Assembly (NCBI GenBank): GCA_016779285.1
Contig: JADHNV010000018.1
Coordinates: forward strand, 1-16,162
DNA: 16,162 nucleotides
Direction: 5' to 3'
Origin: SAR86 cluster bacterium
GTDB lineage: Bacteria; Pseudomonadota; Gammaproteobacteria; Magnimaribacterales; D2472
In this document: positions 7,084-13,593 of the stretch, one piece after another
How positions within the stretch are numbered: the first letter of the stretch is position 1
How the letters are laid out: the number at the start of each line of letters is the position of its first letter
Program-made: the position numbers and the translations under genes
Notes under the pieces: generated by a model
The model's database searches: none
Told to the model about the DNA's origin: nothing
What the model saw: the letters and a program-made list of their open reading frames with translations, nothing else

Positions 7084-8355
7084 CTAGCCTATGTCTTTTC
7101 TGGGTTTAAACTCAAGCACGGTGGCATTAATACAGTATCTTGGCATGCCATTTGGTCCGTCTGGAAACACATGCCCTAAATGAATATCTGAGGTTACCGA
7201 TCTTATTTCGGTTCTTCTCATCCCATAGCTATTATCTGGCTTGGTATAAACTGATCCCTTTATTGGAGCGGTAAACGAAAGCCAGCCTGTAGAAGAATTA
7301 AATCTATCCTTGGTGTCAAACAAGGGGGCTCCGCTTAATTTATCAATAAAAATGCCGTCTGGGGTATTCTTAAAAATTTCATATTCTTTGCAGAACCTTG
7401 CATCTGTGCCCTGCTGAAATGCAACTTTATAGGCTTCTGTATCTCCGAGCTTAAAATAACCTAGAGCTTGATAAAACTCTTTAGGGCTGAGATAGCCTTG
7501 ATGTCCAAAAACCTCCTCTCCTTTTTCAATAAAAATAATTGTTGGGGTAGCCCATGTGGGTGATTTGATTTGAAGTCCCTCTAGCTGGCTGGCAAGTCTA
7601 TATACTAAGGGTATAGTGCCAAGATAGCTTTTTACAACATCGGTATTAAATTTTTCACAATAAGGGCAGTACCCTTCGGCTTCTATAACTAATATGTGCT
7701 TTCCATTTAGCAATTGAGAATTATCAATTTTTGGCATTTCATTTCTTTTGATAAATTTAATGCCTGTCGAGTGGTCAGGACAGTAACCATTTGGATTTTT
7801 TGCTATATAGTCTTGATGATATTTTTCTGCCTTGTAAAACTTTTCAATTGGTTTAACCGAGGTTGCGATAGGCCCATAACCTGCTGCCGATAAAAGATCC
7901 TGATAAACATCAAGCATCTTATCAATAATTTTCTTCTGTTCTTGCGTTGTATACAAGATAATAGATCTGTATTGGGTGCCAATATCATTGCCCTGTCGAT
8001 TTACTTGAGTGGGATCGTGAGATTCAAAGTAATGCATGAGGAGTTCTTCGGTAGAAATGACATTTTTGTTATAGGTGACTTCAACCACTTCTGCATGATT
8101 GTTGTTATTAAACTTATTTTTAAGTTTGGTTATCTCCCTGTAAGAAGCTCGAACACCCTTACCATCGGCATAACCAGAAACTGCATCTATAACTCCTGGC
8201 AAGGATTCATATCCTTTTTCAGCTCCCCAAAAACAACCTGAGCCTAGAATAATTTTTTCAGAGTGAACAGTGGCTTCACTAATATTAGAGGCTGCAAGTA
8301 AGCCCGCATAAAATGAAGATACGCATATGCAAAGTGAAAGAATTATTTTTTTCAT
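7084..8355 (-). CDS. Exported MsrA-thioredoxin-MsrB fusion, methionine sulfoxide reductase
   Basis: This 423-aa protein has a signal peptide (about 1-22), so it should repair oxidised Met in periplasmic proteins. The MsrA domain (34-200) has GCFWG with catalytic C41, HAEVVEVTYN (87-96), DPTQVNRQGNDIGTQYRS (114-131) and YHQDY (179-183). A thioredoxin/glutaredoxin-like module follows, with CPYC (230-233) and a probable cis-proline in ATPTIIF (269-275). The MsrB domain (about 315-420) keeps GWLSF (357-361), HLGHVFPDGP (392-401) and RYCIN with catalytic C408, but lacks the two CxxC zinc pairs. The built-in CPYC module could recycle both catalytic sites. Neisserial PilB has the same parts in another order (Trx-MsrA-MsrB). 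It starts at the ATG at 8355, 25 bp after the VOC gene. Confidence 0.93.
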   Translation of the reverse strand: MKKIILSLCICVSSFYAGLLAASNISEATVHSEKIILGSGCFWGAEKGYESLPGVIDAVSGYADGKGVRASYREITKLKNKFNNNNHAEVVEVTYNKNVISTEELLMHYFESHDPTQVNRQGNDIGTQYRSIILYTTQEQKKIIDKMLDVYQDLLSAAGYGPIATSVKPIEKFYKAEKYHQDYIAKNPNGYCPDHSTGIKFIKRNEMPKIDNSQLLNGKHILVIEAEGYCPYCEKFNTDVVKSYLGTIPLVYRLASQLEGLQIKSPTWATPTIIFIEKGEEVFGHQGYLSPKEFYQALGYFKLGDTEAYKVAFQQGTDARFCKEYEIFKNTPDGIFIDKLSGAPLFDTKDRFNSSTGWLSFTAPIKGSVYTKPDNSYGMRRTEIRSVTSDIHLGHVFPDGPNGMPRYCINATVLEFKPRKDIG

Positions 8356-8380
8356 AGATAAGATAAAAATTATAGTTCAA

Positions 8381-9223
8381 CTAATCTAGATGCTGTATAA
8401 AAAGTGTTGGGACATTGTGAGTATGAGATTTAACCGTAGCAACCAATGTTTTTTCTTTGATGCCTTTTTGAATGGTTGTAACTTCAACTCCTGCATCTTC
8501 AAGCCTTTGGTGAGCCTTTTCTATATTTTTTACATCCCAAGCCAAACCCCAGATCTTGTCATTGGGCGGCAAGTTATCCTCCTGTTCAATTACCTCAATG
8601 GTGGTTTGGTTTAATCTAAAAAAAAGCATTCTTTTTTGCCAATGCTCAATGGTTTTATCTAAGGCAAGACGCAAACTAAAAACATCTTTATATATTTCTA
8701 TAAATCCATCAGCATCATTGGTATTGATAACTACATGATCTAATTTACAAGGCTCTGATTCTTTCTGCTCATCTGGCTGAGGCAAATGTCCATGGGTATG
8801 CTCAATGACAAATGAAAAGATCCCCCTTGTTAAATCTGGTGGTAAAAATAGATTTTTCCATTTTCTTATTTTTTGATCAGCCGAGTTTGCCCCCTCCCCA
8901 TCTGTTGGCTCTCCGATAAGAAAGCCTCGATTTTGAAGAGATTGATGAACGTCGTTAATGTCATTTGTTGCAAATACCATTCCTATCAGGCCCTCTCCAG
9001 CATCCTTTAAATAATAGTTTATTAGATCAGCGCCTAAACCTTCGCCGGTTGCAGATAAGAGCTCAAGATAAGTATTTTGAAAATTAAATAAAGTGTTGCT
9101 GGTTCCCAGACTTTTGTGCTCCCCGCTCCAAACTGGGGGTGCACCCATGATGAGTTGATAGTTTTGCGTGGCCTTTTCCAAATCTTCAACGGCAATGATA
9201 AGGTGATCAAGGCTATTAAACAT
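8381..9223 (-). CDS. VOC (glyoxalase/bleomycin resistance/dioxygenase) superfamily protein, two modules
   Basis: The 280-aa protein holds two vicinal-oxygen-chelate modules. The first (about 4-143) starts LDHLIIAVEDLE with H7 and has YLELL (E54) and FVIEH (E141). The second (160-277) starts LDHVVINTND with H163 and has TTIEVIEQ (E210). These His and Glu positions match the usual metal-ligand pattern, so metal binding is likely. The N-terminal half resembles the glyoxalase-like domain of longer VOC proteins. Substrate is unknown: lyase, dioxygenase and isomerase activities all occur in the superfamily. AAGGA lies close before the ATG at 9223. It follows the methyltransferase gene by 2 bp and belongs to the same transcript. 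Confidence 0.85.
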   Translation of the reverse strand: MFNSLDHLIIAVEDLEKATQNYQLIMGAPPVWSGEHKSLGTSNTLFNFQNTYLELLSATGEGLGADLINYYLKDAGEGLIGMVFATNDINDVHQSLQNRGFLIGEPTDGEGANSADQKIRKWKNLFLPPDLTRGIFSFVIEHTHGHLPQPDEQKESEPCKLDHVVINTNDADGFIEIYKDVFSLRLALDKTIEHWQKRMLFFRLNQTTIEVIEQEDNLPPNDKIWGLAWDVKNIEKAHQRLEDAGVEVTTIQKGIKEKTLVATVKSHTHNVPTLFIQHLD

Positions 9224-9225
9224 TT

Positions 9226-9846
9226 TTAATCCTTTTTGCCTGTCAATACCAAGGTCCCGGCCCAGCCCTCAGTTTGATTTGCGCACCAACTTTCTACATT
9301 GGAAAAACCTGCGCTCTCAAACATTTCTATCCATTCTGCTTGTTGTAACATCAACATTTTTGCTCCAACTTTATCTTCCCAGCTATGTGAATCTCGATTT
9401 TCATAATAGAGATCTATTCCTGCAATTAGCCTCCCTTTTTTGGCAAGCCATGAATTAGATATTTTTTTTAGTATGGATGCTGGATCTTCTAAATAATACA
9501 AAACTTCCATGGAATGAATTAGATCAAATTTTTTTTGAGGTTCATAGTCATGAATGTTGGCAAGAATATAATTCTCTTTATTTCCACGGGCTTTTGCATT
9601 GGTAATCATTTGATCAGCGCCATCGATACCGAAAGCTTTTTTGCATAATGGGTCGTTAATAACTTTTCTAACTACCCAGCCGTTACCACAGCCTAAATCT
9701 AAAAAAGTGAAATTCTTATTGATTCTATGCCTTTCTTTCAAAGCAAAATCTAGCATTTCGGTCACAGCATCAGCATGACCCCTTTCCATTCCAAGATCTT
9801 TATTGAGCTCAGCCCATTCATTGAAAACTGCTATTGCATCTTTCAT
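9226..9846 (-). CDS. Class I SAM-dependent methyltransferase
   Basis: This 206-aa soluble protein has motif I at FLDLGCGNGW (48-57), an acidic post-I residue in FGIDGADQM (about 77-85), HSMEVLYYLEDP as motif II, and a C-terminal part rich in Trp and Glu. It looks like a small-molecule methyltransferase; the substrate cannot be told. It lies 11 bp after the PepSY gene and 2 bp before the VOC gene, so it could be read from the metal cassette promoter, although nothing in it suggests a metal role. No clear ribosome binding site precedes the ATG at 9846. Confidence 0.85.
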   Translation of the reverse strand: MKDAIAVFNEWAELNKDLGMERGHADAVTEMLDFALKERHRINKNFTFLDLGCGNGWVVRKVINDPLCKKAFGIDGADQMITNAKARGNKENYILANIHDYEPQKKFDLIHSMEVLYYLEDPASILKKISNSWLAKKGRLIAGIDLYYENRDSHSWEDKVGAKMLMLQQAEWIEMFESAGFSNVESWCANQTEGWAGTLVLTGKKD

Positions 9847-9857
9847 GGTGTTATCAA

Positions 9858-10523
9858 TTAAGTTTCTTTTCTAATATCAATTTTAAAAAACAGCAAGATG
9901 CCTGATAAAGAGCTTATTAAAGCTAATATCGAAAATATTTTTAATAGCAAGTTATCTATGTTGTCTCTTTCTTGCCAATCCATGATATGAAAACCCCACA
10001 TTAAATCCCATATACGCCATTGGGCTGATCTTATGGCTACGATATCTCCGCTAAAAATATTTAAGTATGTATTAACCTCTTTGTCATTGACATTACGGGT
10101 AATCACTTTATAAATGGGTAATTGTCTGCCTCTGTATTCAGAACCCTCTTTAGATTCGTTAATTTCCTCAACTGCAATTGGATTAAGCAGAGTATTTTTA
10201 GCAACTATCTGTTTTGCTTCATCAAATGAAATTTTCTTTAAGGGGTCACCTGATTCATCAAAATATCTCATTCCAGCATTCGTTGAAGCAGCAATGATGG
10301 TCTGGTCTAAACGCTTTTTTACAACTGCTGAGGTAGCCTCAGGGATCTCAAACTCTATGTTCTTAAAGCTATGGTTAGATGGCAATTGAAGTCGATATTG
10401 CTCCCCTCTAACATTCTCAATTTTGTTAAATGCAAAGTAAATGCCTGAAATTGTCCACAAGAGTAGCTGTATAGAAATAAAAAAGCTTAGATATTTATGA
10501 GTATTTCTTACAATTAGCTTCAT
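9858..10523 (-). CDS. PepSY-domain membrane protein of the metal cassette
   Basis: The 221-aa protein has one membrane segment near each end (about 12-31 and 191-214) and a periplasmic PepSY-like region between them. Features include NTHKYLSFF with H9 just before the first segment, ISFDEAKQIV (98-107, the usual PepSY helix start), an LNIFSGDIV strand (154-162) and WGFHIMDWQE (176-185) with H179. PepSY-TM proteins often sit beside metal or siderophore uptake genes, and some act as membrane reductases, with paired His residues proposed to bind haem. That role here is an inference. The start ATG overlaps the stop of the csoR-like gene (ATGA), which shows translational coupling. Confidence 0.82.
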   Translation of the reverse strand: MKLIVRNTHKYLSFFISIQLLLWTISGIYFAFNKIENVRGEQYRLQLPSNHSFKNIEFEIPEATSAVVKKRLDQTIIAASTNAGMRYFDESGDPLKKISFDEAKQIVAKNTLLNPIAVEEINESKEGSEYRGRQLPIYKVITRNVNDKEVNTYLNIFSGDIVAIRSAQWRIWDLMWGFHIMDWQERDNIDNLLLKIFSILALISSLSGILLFFKIDIRKET

Positions 10524-10780
10524 CTTTTTAGAAGCTTAATAATTTCTTCAATTTTATTTTCACTATCCCCATTTCCATTGAAAGACTCTTTGATGCATTC
10601 TTGCAAATGCGTTTTTAAAACTTTCCCCTCAACAGTGGAAATTGCATTTTTGGTTGCCTTAATTTGATTGAGAATATCTATGCAGTATTTACCCTCTGCA
10701 ATCATGCGCTCGACACCCTCAATTTGTCCTTTGATGCGACGAAGACTAGCAATCTGATTCTTGTGACACGGATGCTTCAT
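10520..10780 (-). CDS. CsoR/RcnR/FrmR family metal-sensing repressor
   Basis: From the ATG at 10780 the protein is 86 aa, the normal family length; the frame is open further upstream into the MerT-like gene, but that part is not family-like. It has the typical start MKHPCHKNQIASLRRIKGQI and the metal-site pattern C33-H58-C62 (YCIDIL; KTHLQEC). This matches the Cu(I)-type Cys-His-Cys triad of CsoR rather than the His-rich RcnR or FrmR sites. H3 and C5 at the N-terminus could add ligands. It starts two bases after the upstream stop and has no strong ribosome binding site, so coupling is likely. The probable target is the inverted repeat at 12194-12216, which would make the cassette self-regulated and metal-induced. 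Confidence 0.9.
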   Translation of the reverse strand: MKHPCHKNQIASLRRIKGQIEGVERMIAEGKYCIDILNQIKATKNAISTVEGKVLKTHLQECIKESFNGNGDSENKIEEIIKLLKR

Positions 10781-10782
10781 AA

Positions 10783-11148
10783 CTATAAAAAATTTGGAAC
10801 TAAGTAGGTAAAAATTGTAGCAAAAGTAAAAATCACTAGAGAGAAATAGTAAAGAATTCTTGAACGCCTTCTGGTTTGCATGCATAGCCTACCAAGCTCT
10901 GGGTCAGCAGGACATGGCATGTGATAAGTCCTGTAATTAACATATCCAGCCATCACGATCATCAACAATGCAAAAAGTGTAATTTGTACTTTGTATTGAG
11001 ATAAAGTGATCAAAAAAGGGATGTGAGTAATTAAACTAGCAAAAGACGCTCCAGCCCCAAGAGCAACAAACAATGAAGGTAAAGCACAACAAATTAATGT
11101 CGACGAAGAAGCAAAAAGTGAAAAAATATTTGCGGTATTATCCTTCAC
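10783..11148 (-). CDS. MerT-like inner-membrane metal transport protein
   Basis: The 121-aa protein has three hydrophobic segments. The first contains the vicinal cysteine pair C20-C21 in STLICCALPSLFVALGAGAS (16-35), a hallmark of MerT. The loop after the second segment has HMPCPADPELGRLC (76-89), with C79 and C89 matching the second cysteine pair of MerT. MerT hands Hg(II) from a periplasmic carrier to the cytoplasm; here the metal may instead be copper, given the CsoR-type sensor next door. The start is a GTG at 11148 with AGAGG six bases upstream. It follows the HMA gene by 9 bp, and that HMA protein is the expected partner. Confidence 0.82.
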   Translation of the reverse strand: MKDNTANIFSLFASSSTLICCALPSLFVALGAGASFASLITHIPFLITLSQYKVQITLFALLMIVMAGYVNYRTYHMPCPADPELGRLCMQTRRRSRILYYFSLVIFTFATIFTYLVPNFL

Positions 11149-11157
11149 CGTAACCTC

Positions 11158-11589
11158 TTATATTGAAATAATCTGAAGATCAGTTACGTTTTGACCGTTA
11201 GAAAGAATTTTTTGCTTAATGTCCTCAAAATTAACTTTTGCAGATTGAGTGTACATAACCAAAACTTTTCCTTTGGTTAAATCAACGTCAATCTTTTGCA
11301 CTGCTTTATCTTTTTTAAAAGTTCTTTCGATGCCTCTTGCACAAAAATCACACACCATGCCATTTACACTAATAACTGCAACCTGCAAGTTTTTTTTGCC
11401 CTCAACGAATTTATCAAATCTGTCTGGGTCCACCTCAAGTTCTTTGCCATCAACCAAAACATCGTGCATGTGGCCCTCATGAGAATGGGCCTCCATTTCC
11501 ATCGCATGGTTATGGCCATGATCGTGATCATCATCTGCCCAAGCAAAGCTTGATATAACCAACATGGACATAAAATATAGTTTATTCAT
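11158..11589 (-). CDS. Periplasmic His-rich heavy-metal-associated (HMA, MerP-like) protein
   Basis: This 143-aa protein has a signal peptide with a likely cleavage after AWA (A18). A metal-binding His-rich stretch follows (eight His between 22 and 42, as HDHGHNH and HSHEGHMH). A short linker leads to an HMA domain (about 68-143) with the motif NGMVCDFC (76-83), C80 and C83 being the metal ligands. It should capture a soft metal in the periplasm and pass it to the MerT-like protein. The His arm plus HMA form is longer than classical MerP and suggests buffering of copper or zinc as well. AGGAG sits nine bases before the ATG at 11589. It lies 12 bp after the barrel gene. Confidence 0.88.
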   Translation of the reverse strand: MNKLYFMSMLVISSFAWADDDHDHGHNHAMEMEAHSHEGHMHDVLVDGKELEVDPDRFDKFVEGKKNLQVAVISVNGMVCDFCARGIERTFKKDKAVQKIDVDLTKGKVLVMYTQSAKVNFEDIKQKILSNGQNVTDLQIISI

Positions 11590-11601
11590 TTCATTTTCTC
11601 C

Positions 11602-12204
11602 TTAAAATCTATACATCATATGAATATCCCAATCAAGATCGCTGTCATAGCCAATCTCAACCAAGAAATCCCCCTTAAAAAACTTTAAAACTGGATATGT
11701 TATCCAATCACTAGTGAGCGTGTTTTTTTTACTCTTAAGCATCATCCAAGTATGAAAATCTCCGTATTCACCAATGTAAGGGGCTATCCCTGCTTGAAAG
11801 TACTGCTCGGTAAAATCTCGGATATTGTTAATGACTCTCTTATAACCAAAGCCTGTAAAAAATCTTCTTGTTTCCCAATCTCCATGGATGCCATAAAAAT
11901 TTTCATTTAAATCATCTGGTGAAATGGCTGATTGAAAGTACAGGTTTCGTTGAGAGTTTTTAGTATTTTTTCTATTCAACAAATACGTTAATCTCAGATA
12001 CAGATAATCCTTGTCAAAAAATTTATCTTTCACAGACTCTATGCCAACTGAGTATTTATACGTCGGTGAATAATGGTAGTAAATAGATTCTTTCATATTG
12101 TCTGATATGGCCATCATGGTTGAGCCACCAGAATATGAAATTGGTCTTGCCTCAACATTAACAATTAAAAATATTGAAAAAAGTATTTTTTTTAATATAC
12201 CCAT
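11602..12204 (-). CDS. Putative outer-membrane beta-barrel protein, first gene of metal cassette
   Basis: The 200-aa protein starts with a signal peptide (cleavage near A19) and consists of short alternating, aromatic-rich segments. It ends in DWDIHMMYRF, whose terminal Phe and alternating aromatics match the BAM-recognised signal of outer-membrane proteins. The mature protein begins RPISYSGGSTMM. I do not recognise a named family; its place at the head of a metal cassette suggests an outer-membrane role in metal entry or sensing, which is inference. The ATG lies inside the putative CsoR operator at 12194-12216 and only about ten bases after a -10-like element, so there is no room for a ribosome binding site: the transcript may be leaderless. 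Confidence 0.75.
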   Translation of the reverse strand: MGILKKILFSIFLIVNVEARPISYSGGSTMMAISDNMKESIYYHYSPTYKYSVGIESVKDKFFDKDYLYLRLTYLLNRKNTKNSQRNLYFQSAISPDDLNENFYGIHGDWETRRFFTGFGYKRVINNIRDFTEQYFQAGIAPYIGEYGDFHTWMMLKSKKNTLTSDWITYPVLKFFKGDFLVEIGYDSDLDWDIHMMYRF

Positions 12205-12216
12205 GGGGGGTATATT
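12194..12216. promoter_or_regulatory. Putative CsoR-type operator
   Basis: AATATACCC (12194-12202) and GGGTATATT (12208-12216) are perfect inverted repeats around the 5-bp centre ATGGG, giving a run of six G on the plus strand. AT-rich flanks around a G/C tract are the known pattern of CsoR, RcnR and FrmR operators. It covers the start codon at 12204 and abuts the -10 region of the cassette that itself encodes a CsoR-type protein, so autoregulation by metal-released repression is the simple reading. I see no second copy elsewhere in the window. Confidence 0.75.
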
Positions 12217-12222
12217 ATCACA
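12214..12222 (-). promoter_or_regulatory. Extended -10 element of the metal cassette
   Basis: Reading the minus strand, TGTGATAAT (12222-12214) fits an extended -10 (TGn followed by GATAAT, five of six matches to TATAAT). It overlaps the operator half site by three bases. The -35 region is weak (TTCATC at 17 bp spacing), as is usual with extended -10 promoters. Initiation would fall at about 12206-12208, leaving 0-4 bases before the start codon. Confidence 0.5.
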
Positions 12223-12249
12223 TAAAGATCTTGCTTGATGAATAAATGG

Positions 12250-12645
12250 CTAATCGTGACAAACACAGTCACGCTTTCTGCAAACTTGGTAATTCTTGAG
12301 GTGTGAAAAAGCTACAATGGTTGAGCCCATTAAAGTTAATGCTTTTTCATAAAATTCTCCTAGAATGTTAGGGCCAAGAAGCACAGCAAGAAACAGCAGA
12401 ATCAAGCCGGATACCCCAGATAAAAAAACCCAGGTTATTTTATGATTTCTATATCCAGAAATTAAAGCATACAAGCTTACTGGAACTACAAGTATCAACA
12501 ATAGCTGATGCACAAGCGTGCTATCTATTGAGATGGTCAGAAACCCAGAGCTTAGAATTAAAAATGATGGAACAAAAAGACAGTGTAGGGCGCATACAAT
12601 AGAAAGCACCATTGCGGATTTATCTAGGTTTAGCTGAGTATTCAT
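12250..12645 (-). CDS. MerC-family membrane protein
   Basis: The 131-aa protein has four hydrophobic segments and the MerC pattern. A Cys-rich first helix holds SIVCALHCLFVPSF (15-28; C18, H21, C22), and a cytoplasmic Cys-rich tail holds VCRKRDCVCHD (C122, C127, C129, H130). MerC proteins of mer operons take up Hg(II); in genomes without merA, homologues probably carry other soft metals. It ends 45 bp before the start of the barrel gene, with the operator between, so it may have its own promoter (12663-12691) and also read into the cassette. No Shine-Dalgarno is seen before the ATG at 12645. Confidence 0.85.
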   Translation of the reverse strand: MNTQLNLDKSAMVLSIVCALHCLFVPSFLILSSGFLTISIDSTLVHQLLLILVVPVSLYALISGYRNHKITWVFLSGVSGLILLFLAVLLGPNILGEFYEKALTLMGSTIVAFSHLKNYQVCRKRDCVCHD

Positions 12646-12662
12646 GATTTAAAAGAAATCTG

Positions 12663-12691
12663 ATTCTATTTGAGATACTCGCTAACTGCAA
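12663..12691 (-). promoter_or_regulatory. Possible promoter of the MerC-family gene
   Basis: On the minus strand TTGCAG (12691-12686) and TAGAAT (12668-12663) are spaced by exactly 17 bp. The -10 matches five of six consensus bases, the -35 only three. It lies in the 85-bp gap after gloB and would give a leader of about ten bases before the ATG at 12645. AT-rich DNA yields such matches by chance, so this is a weak call. Confidence 0.35.
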
Positions 12692-12730
12692 GTAATTCAT
12701 CAGATGCTTTGAGATATAAAAGTCTAATTT

Positions 12731-13528
12731 TTACCAATTATCTCGCAGTTTTCGCAAACCTATAAAAGTTTTTTCATTGTCTAAATTTTCAAGCCTTGTG
12801 TTAAAGCTCGCAGCAATGCCTGATCTAACCTGGGCTGAATTCAACCTAAAAAAGACATTGATTTCTCTTTCCAAGCCTATGTCGCTCACAAAACTTTCAG
12901 CATTGAGGCCGTTTTGAAATTTCTTACGCAGCGACAAGGCTTGCTCATTATCAGGCTCTCTATCAAGGGTAAACTCTAAATTATTTTCAATGTAGTCATG
13001 GCCCGGAAAAATTCGAACATTATCTGCAAGGGGGAAAATTTGATCTTCAAAAGTTTCAAAAAGAATTTTTGGCTCGCCACCAAAATCACATCTGCCCACC
13101 CCGGCATTGAATAATGTATCCCCGCAAAATAATGCAGGCTGCTCTTTGGTGTCTCCTTGAAAATATAAGCAAATATGACTCATGGTATGTCCCGGTGTAT
13201 CCATAACCTTTAAAGCAAACTTACCACAATGTAGCTCTTCACCAGCGCTCAAACCTCTATCTACACCAGGTATGGCATCGGTGGCATCTTTGTGAGAAAC
13301 CAATTCAGCGCCGGTTGCAGCAATCACAGGGCCATTGCCGCCAATGTGATCATGGTGATGATGGGTGTTGGCAACGATTTTTATTTTCCAGCCCATTTGA
13401 TCTGCCATTTGAAGACATAATGCATGATCCAAGGGGTCGATAGCTATGGCTGAAGACGTCTTTTCACATGCCAATAGATACATGTAATTACGCAAACTAT
13501 TCCGAATAGGTATTTGTTTTATAAGCAT
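12731..13528 (-). CDS. gloB: Hydroxyacylglutathione hydrolase (glyoxalase II)
   Basis: The 265-aa protein is a metallo-beta-lactamase-fold hydrolase. It hydrolyses S-lactoylglutathione to lactate and glutathione in the cytoplasm, the second step of methylglyoxal removal. Metal-binding motifs are complete: THHHHDHIGGN (55-65; H56, H58, D60, H61), PGHTMSH (112-118; H114), FCGDTLFNAGVGRC (134-147; D137) and FPGHDY (174-179; H177). The C-terminal domain (about 180-265) has the basic and aromatic residues expected for glutathione binding, and the total length matches GloB. I see no glyoxalase I (GloA) here; the VOC gene at 8381-9223 is longer than GloA and not an obvious replacement. Confidence 0.95.
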   Translation of the reverse strand: MLIKQIPIRNSLRNYMYLLACEKTSSAIAIDPLDHALCLQMADQMGWKIKIVANTHHHHDHIGGNGPVIAATGAELVSHKDATDAIPGVDRGLSAGEELHCGKFALKVMDTPGHTMSHICLYFQGDTKEQPALFCGDTLFNAGVGRCDFGGEPKILFETFEDQIFPLADNVRIFPGHDYIENNLEFTLDREPDNEQALSLRKKFQNGLNAESFVSDIGLEREINVFFRLNSAQVRSGIAASFNTRLENLDNEKTFIGLRKLRDNW

Positions 13529-13593
13529 TTAAAAATTATATAACAAAGGGTATTGCGTTTTTGAGACCAGCTTGTTTGTTTGATGTAAAAATT

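Noticed and set aside
7081..7090. AGGCTAGCCT palindrome at the Msr stop and a similar CTAGGCTAGC at 14361-14370 near the FG-GAP stop, as a shared repeat or site
   Set aside because: Only about eight bases are shared, the contexts differ, and one copy is partly coding. Chance is likely.
9858..12645. A classical mercury resistance (mer) operon
   Set aside because: No MerR or MerA is present, the regulator is CsoR-type, and the HMA protein has a His-rich arm unlike MerP. Mercury transport is possible but resistance by reduction is not supported here.
12650..12730. Short minus-strand frame after gloB encoding a helix-like peptide (LLYLKASDELLAVSEYLK) ending in TAG
   Set aside because: It has only a TTG start option and about 22 codons, and it overlaps the possible MerC promoter. 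It could be a remnant of a larger gene but there is no support.
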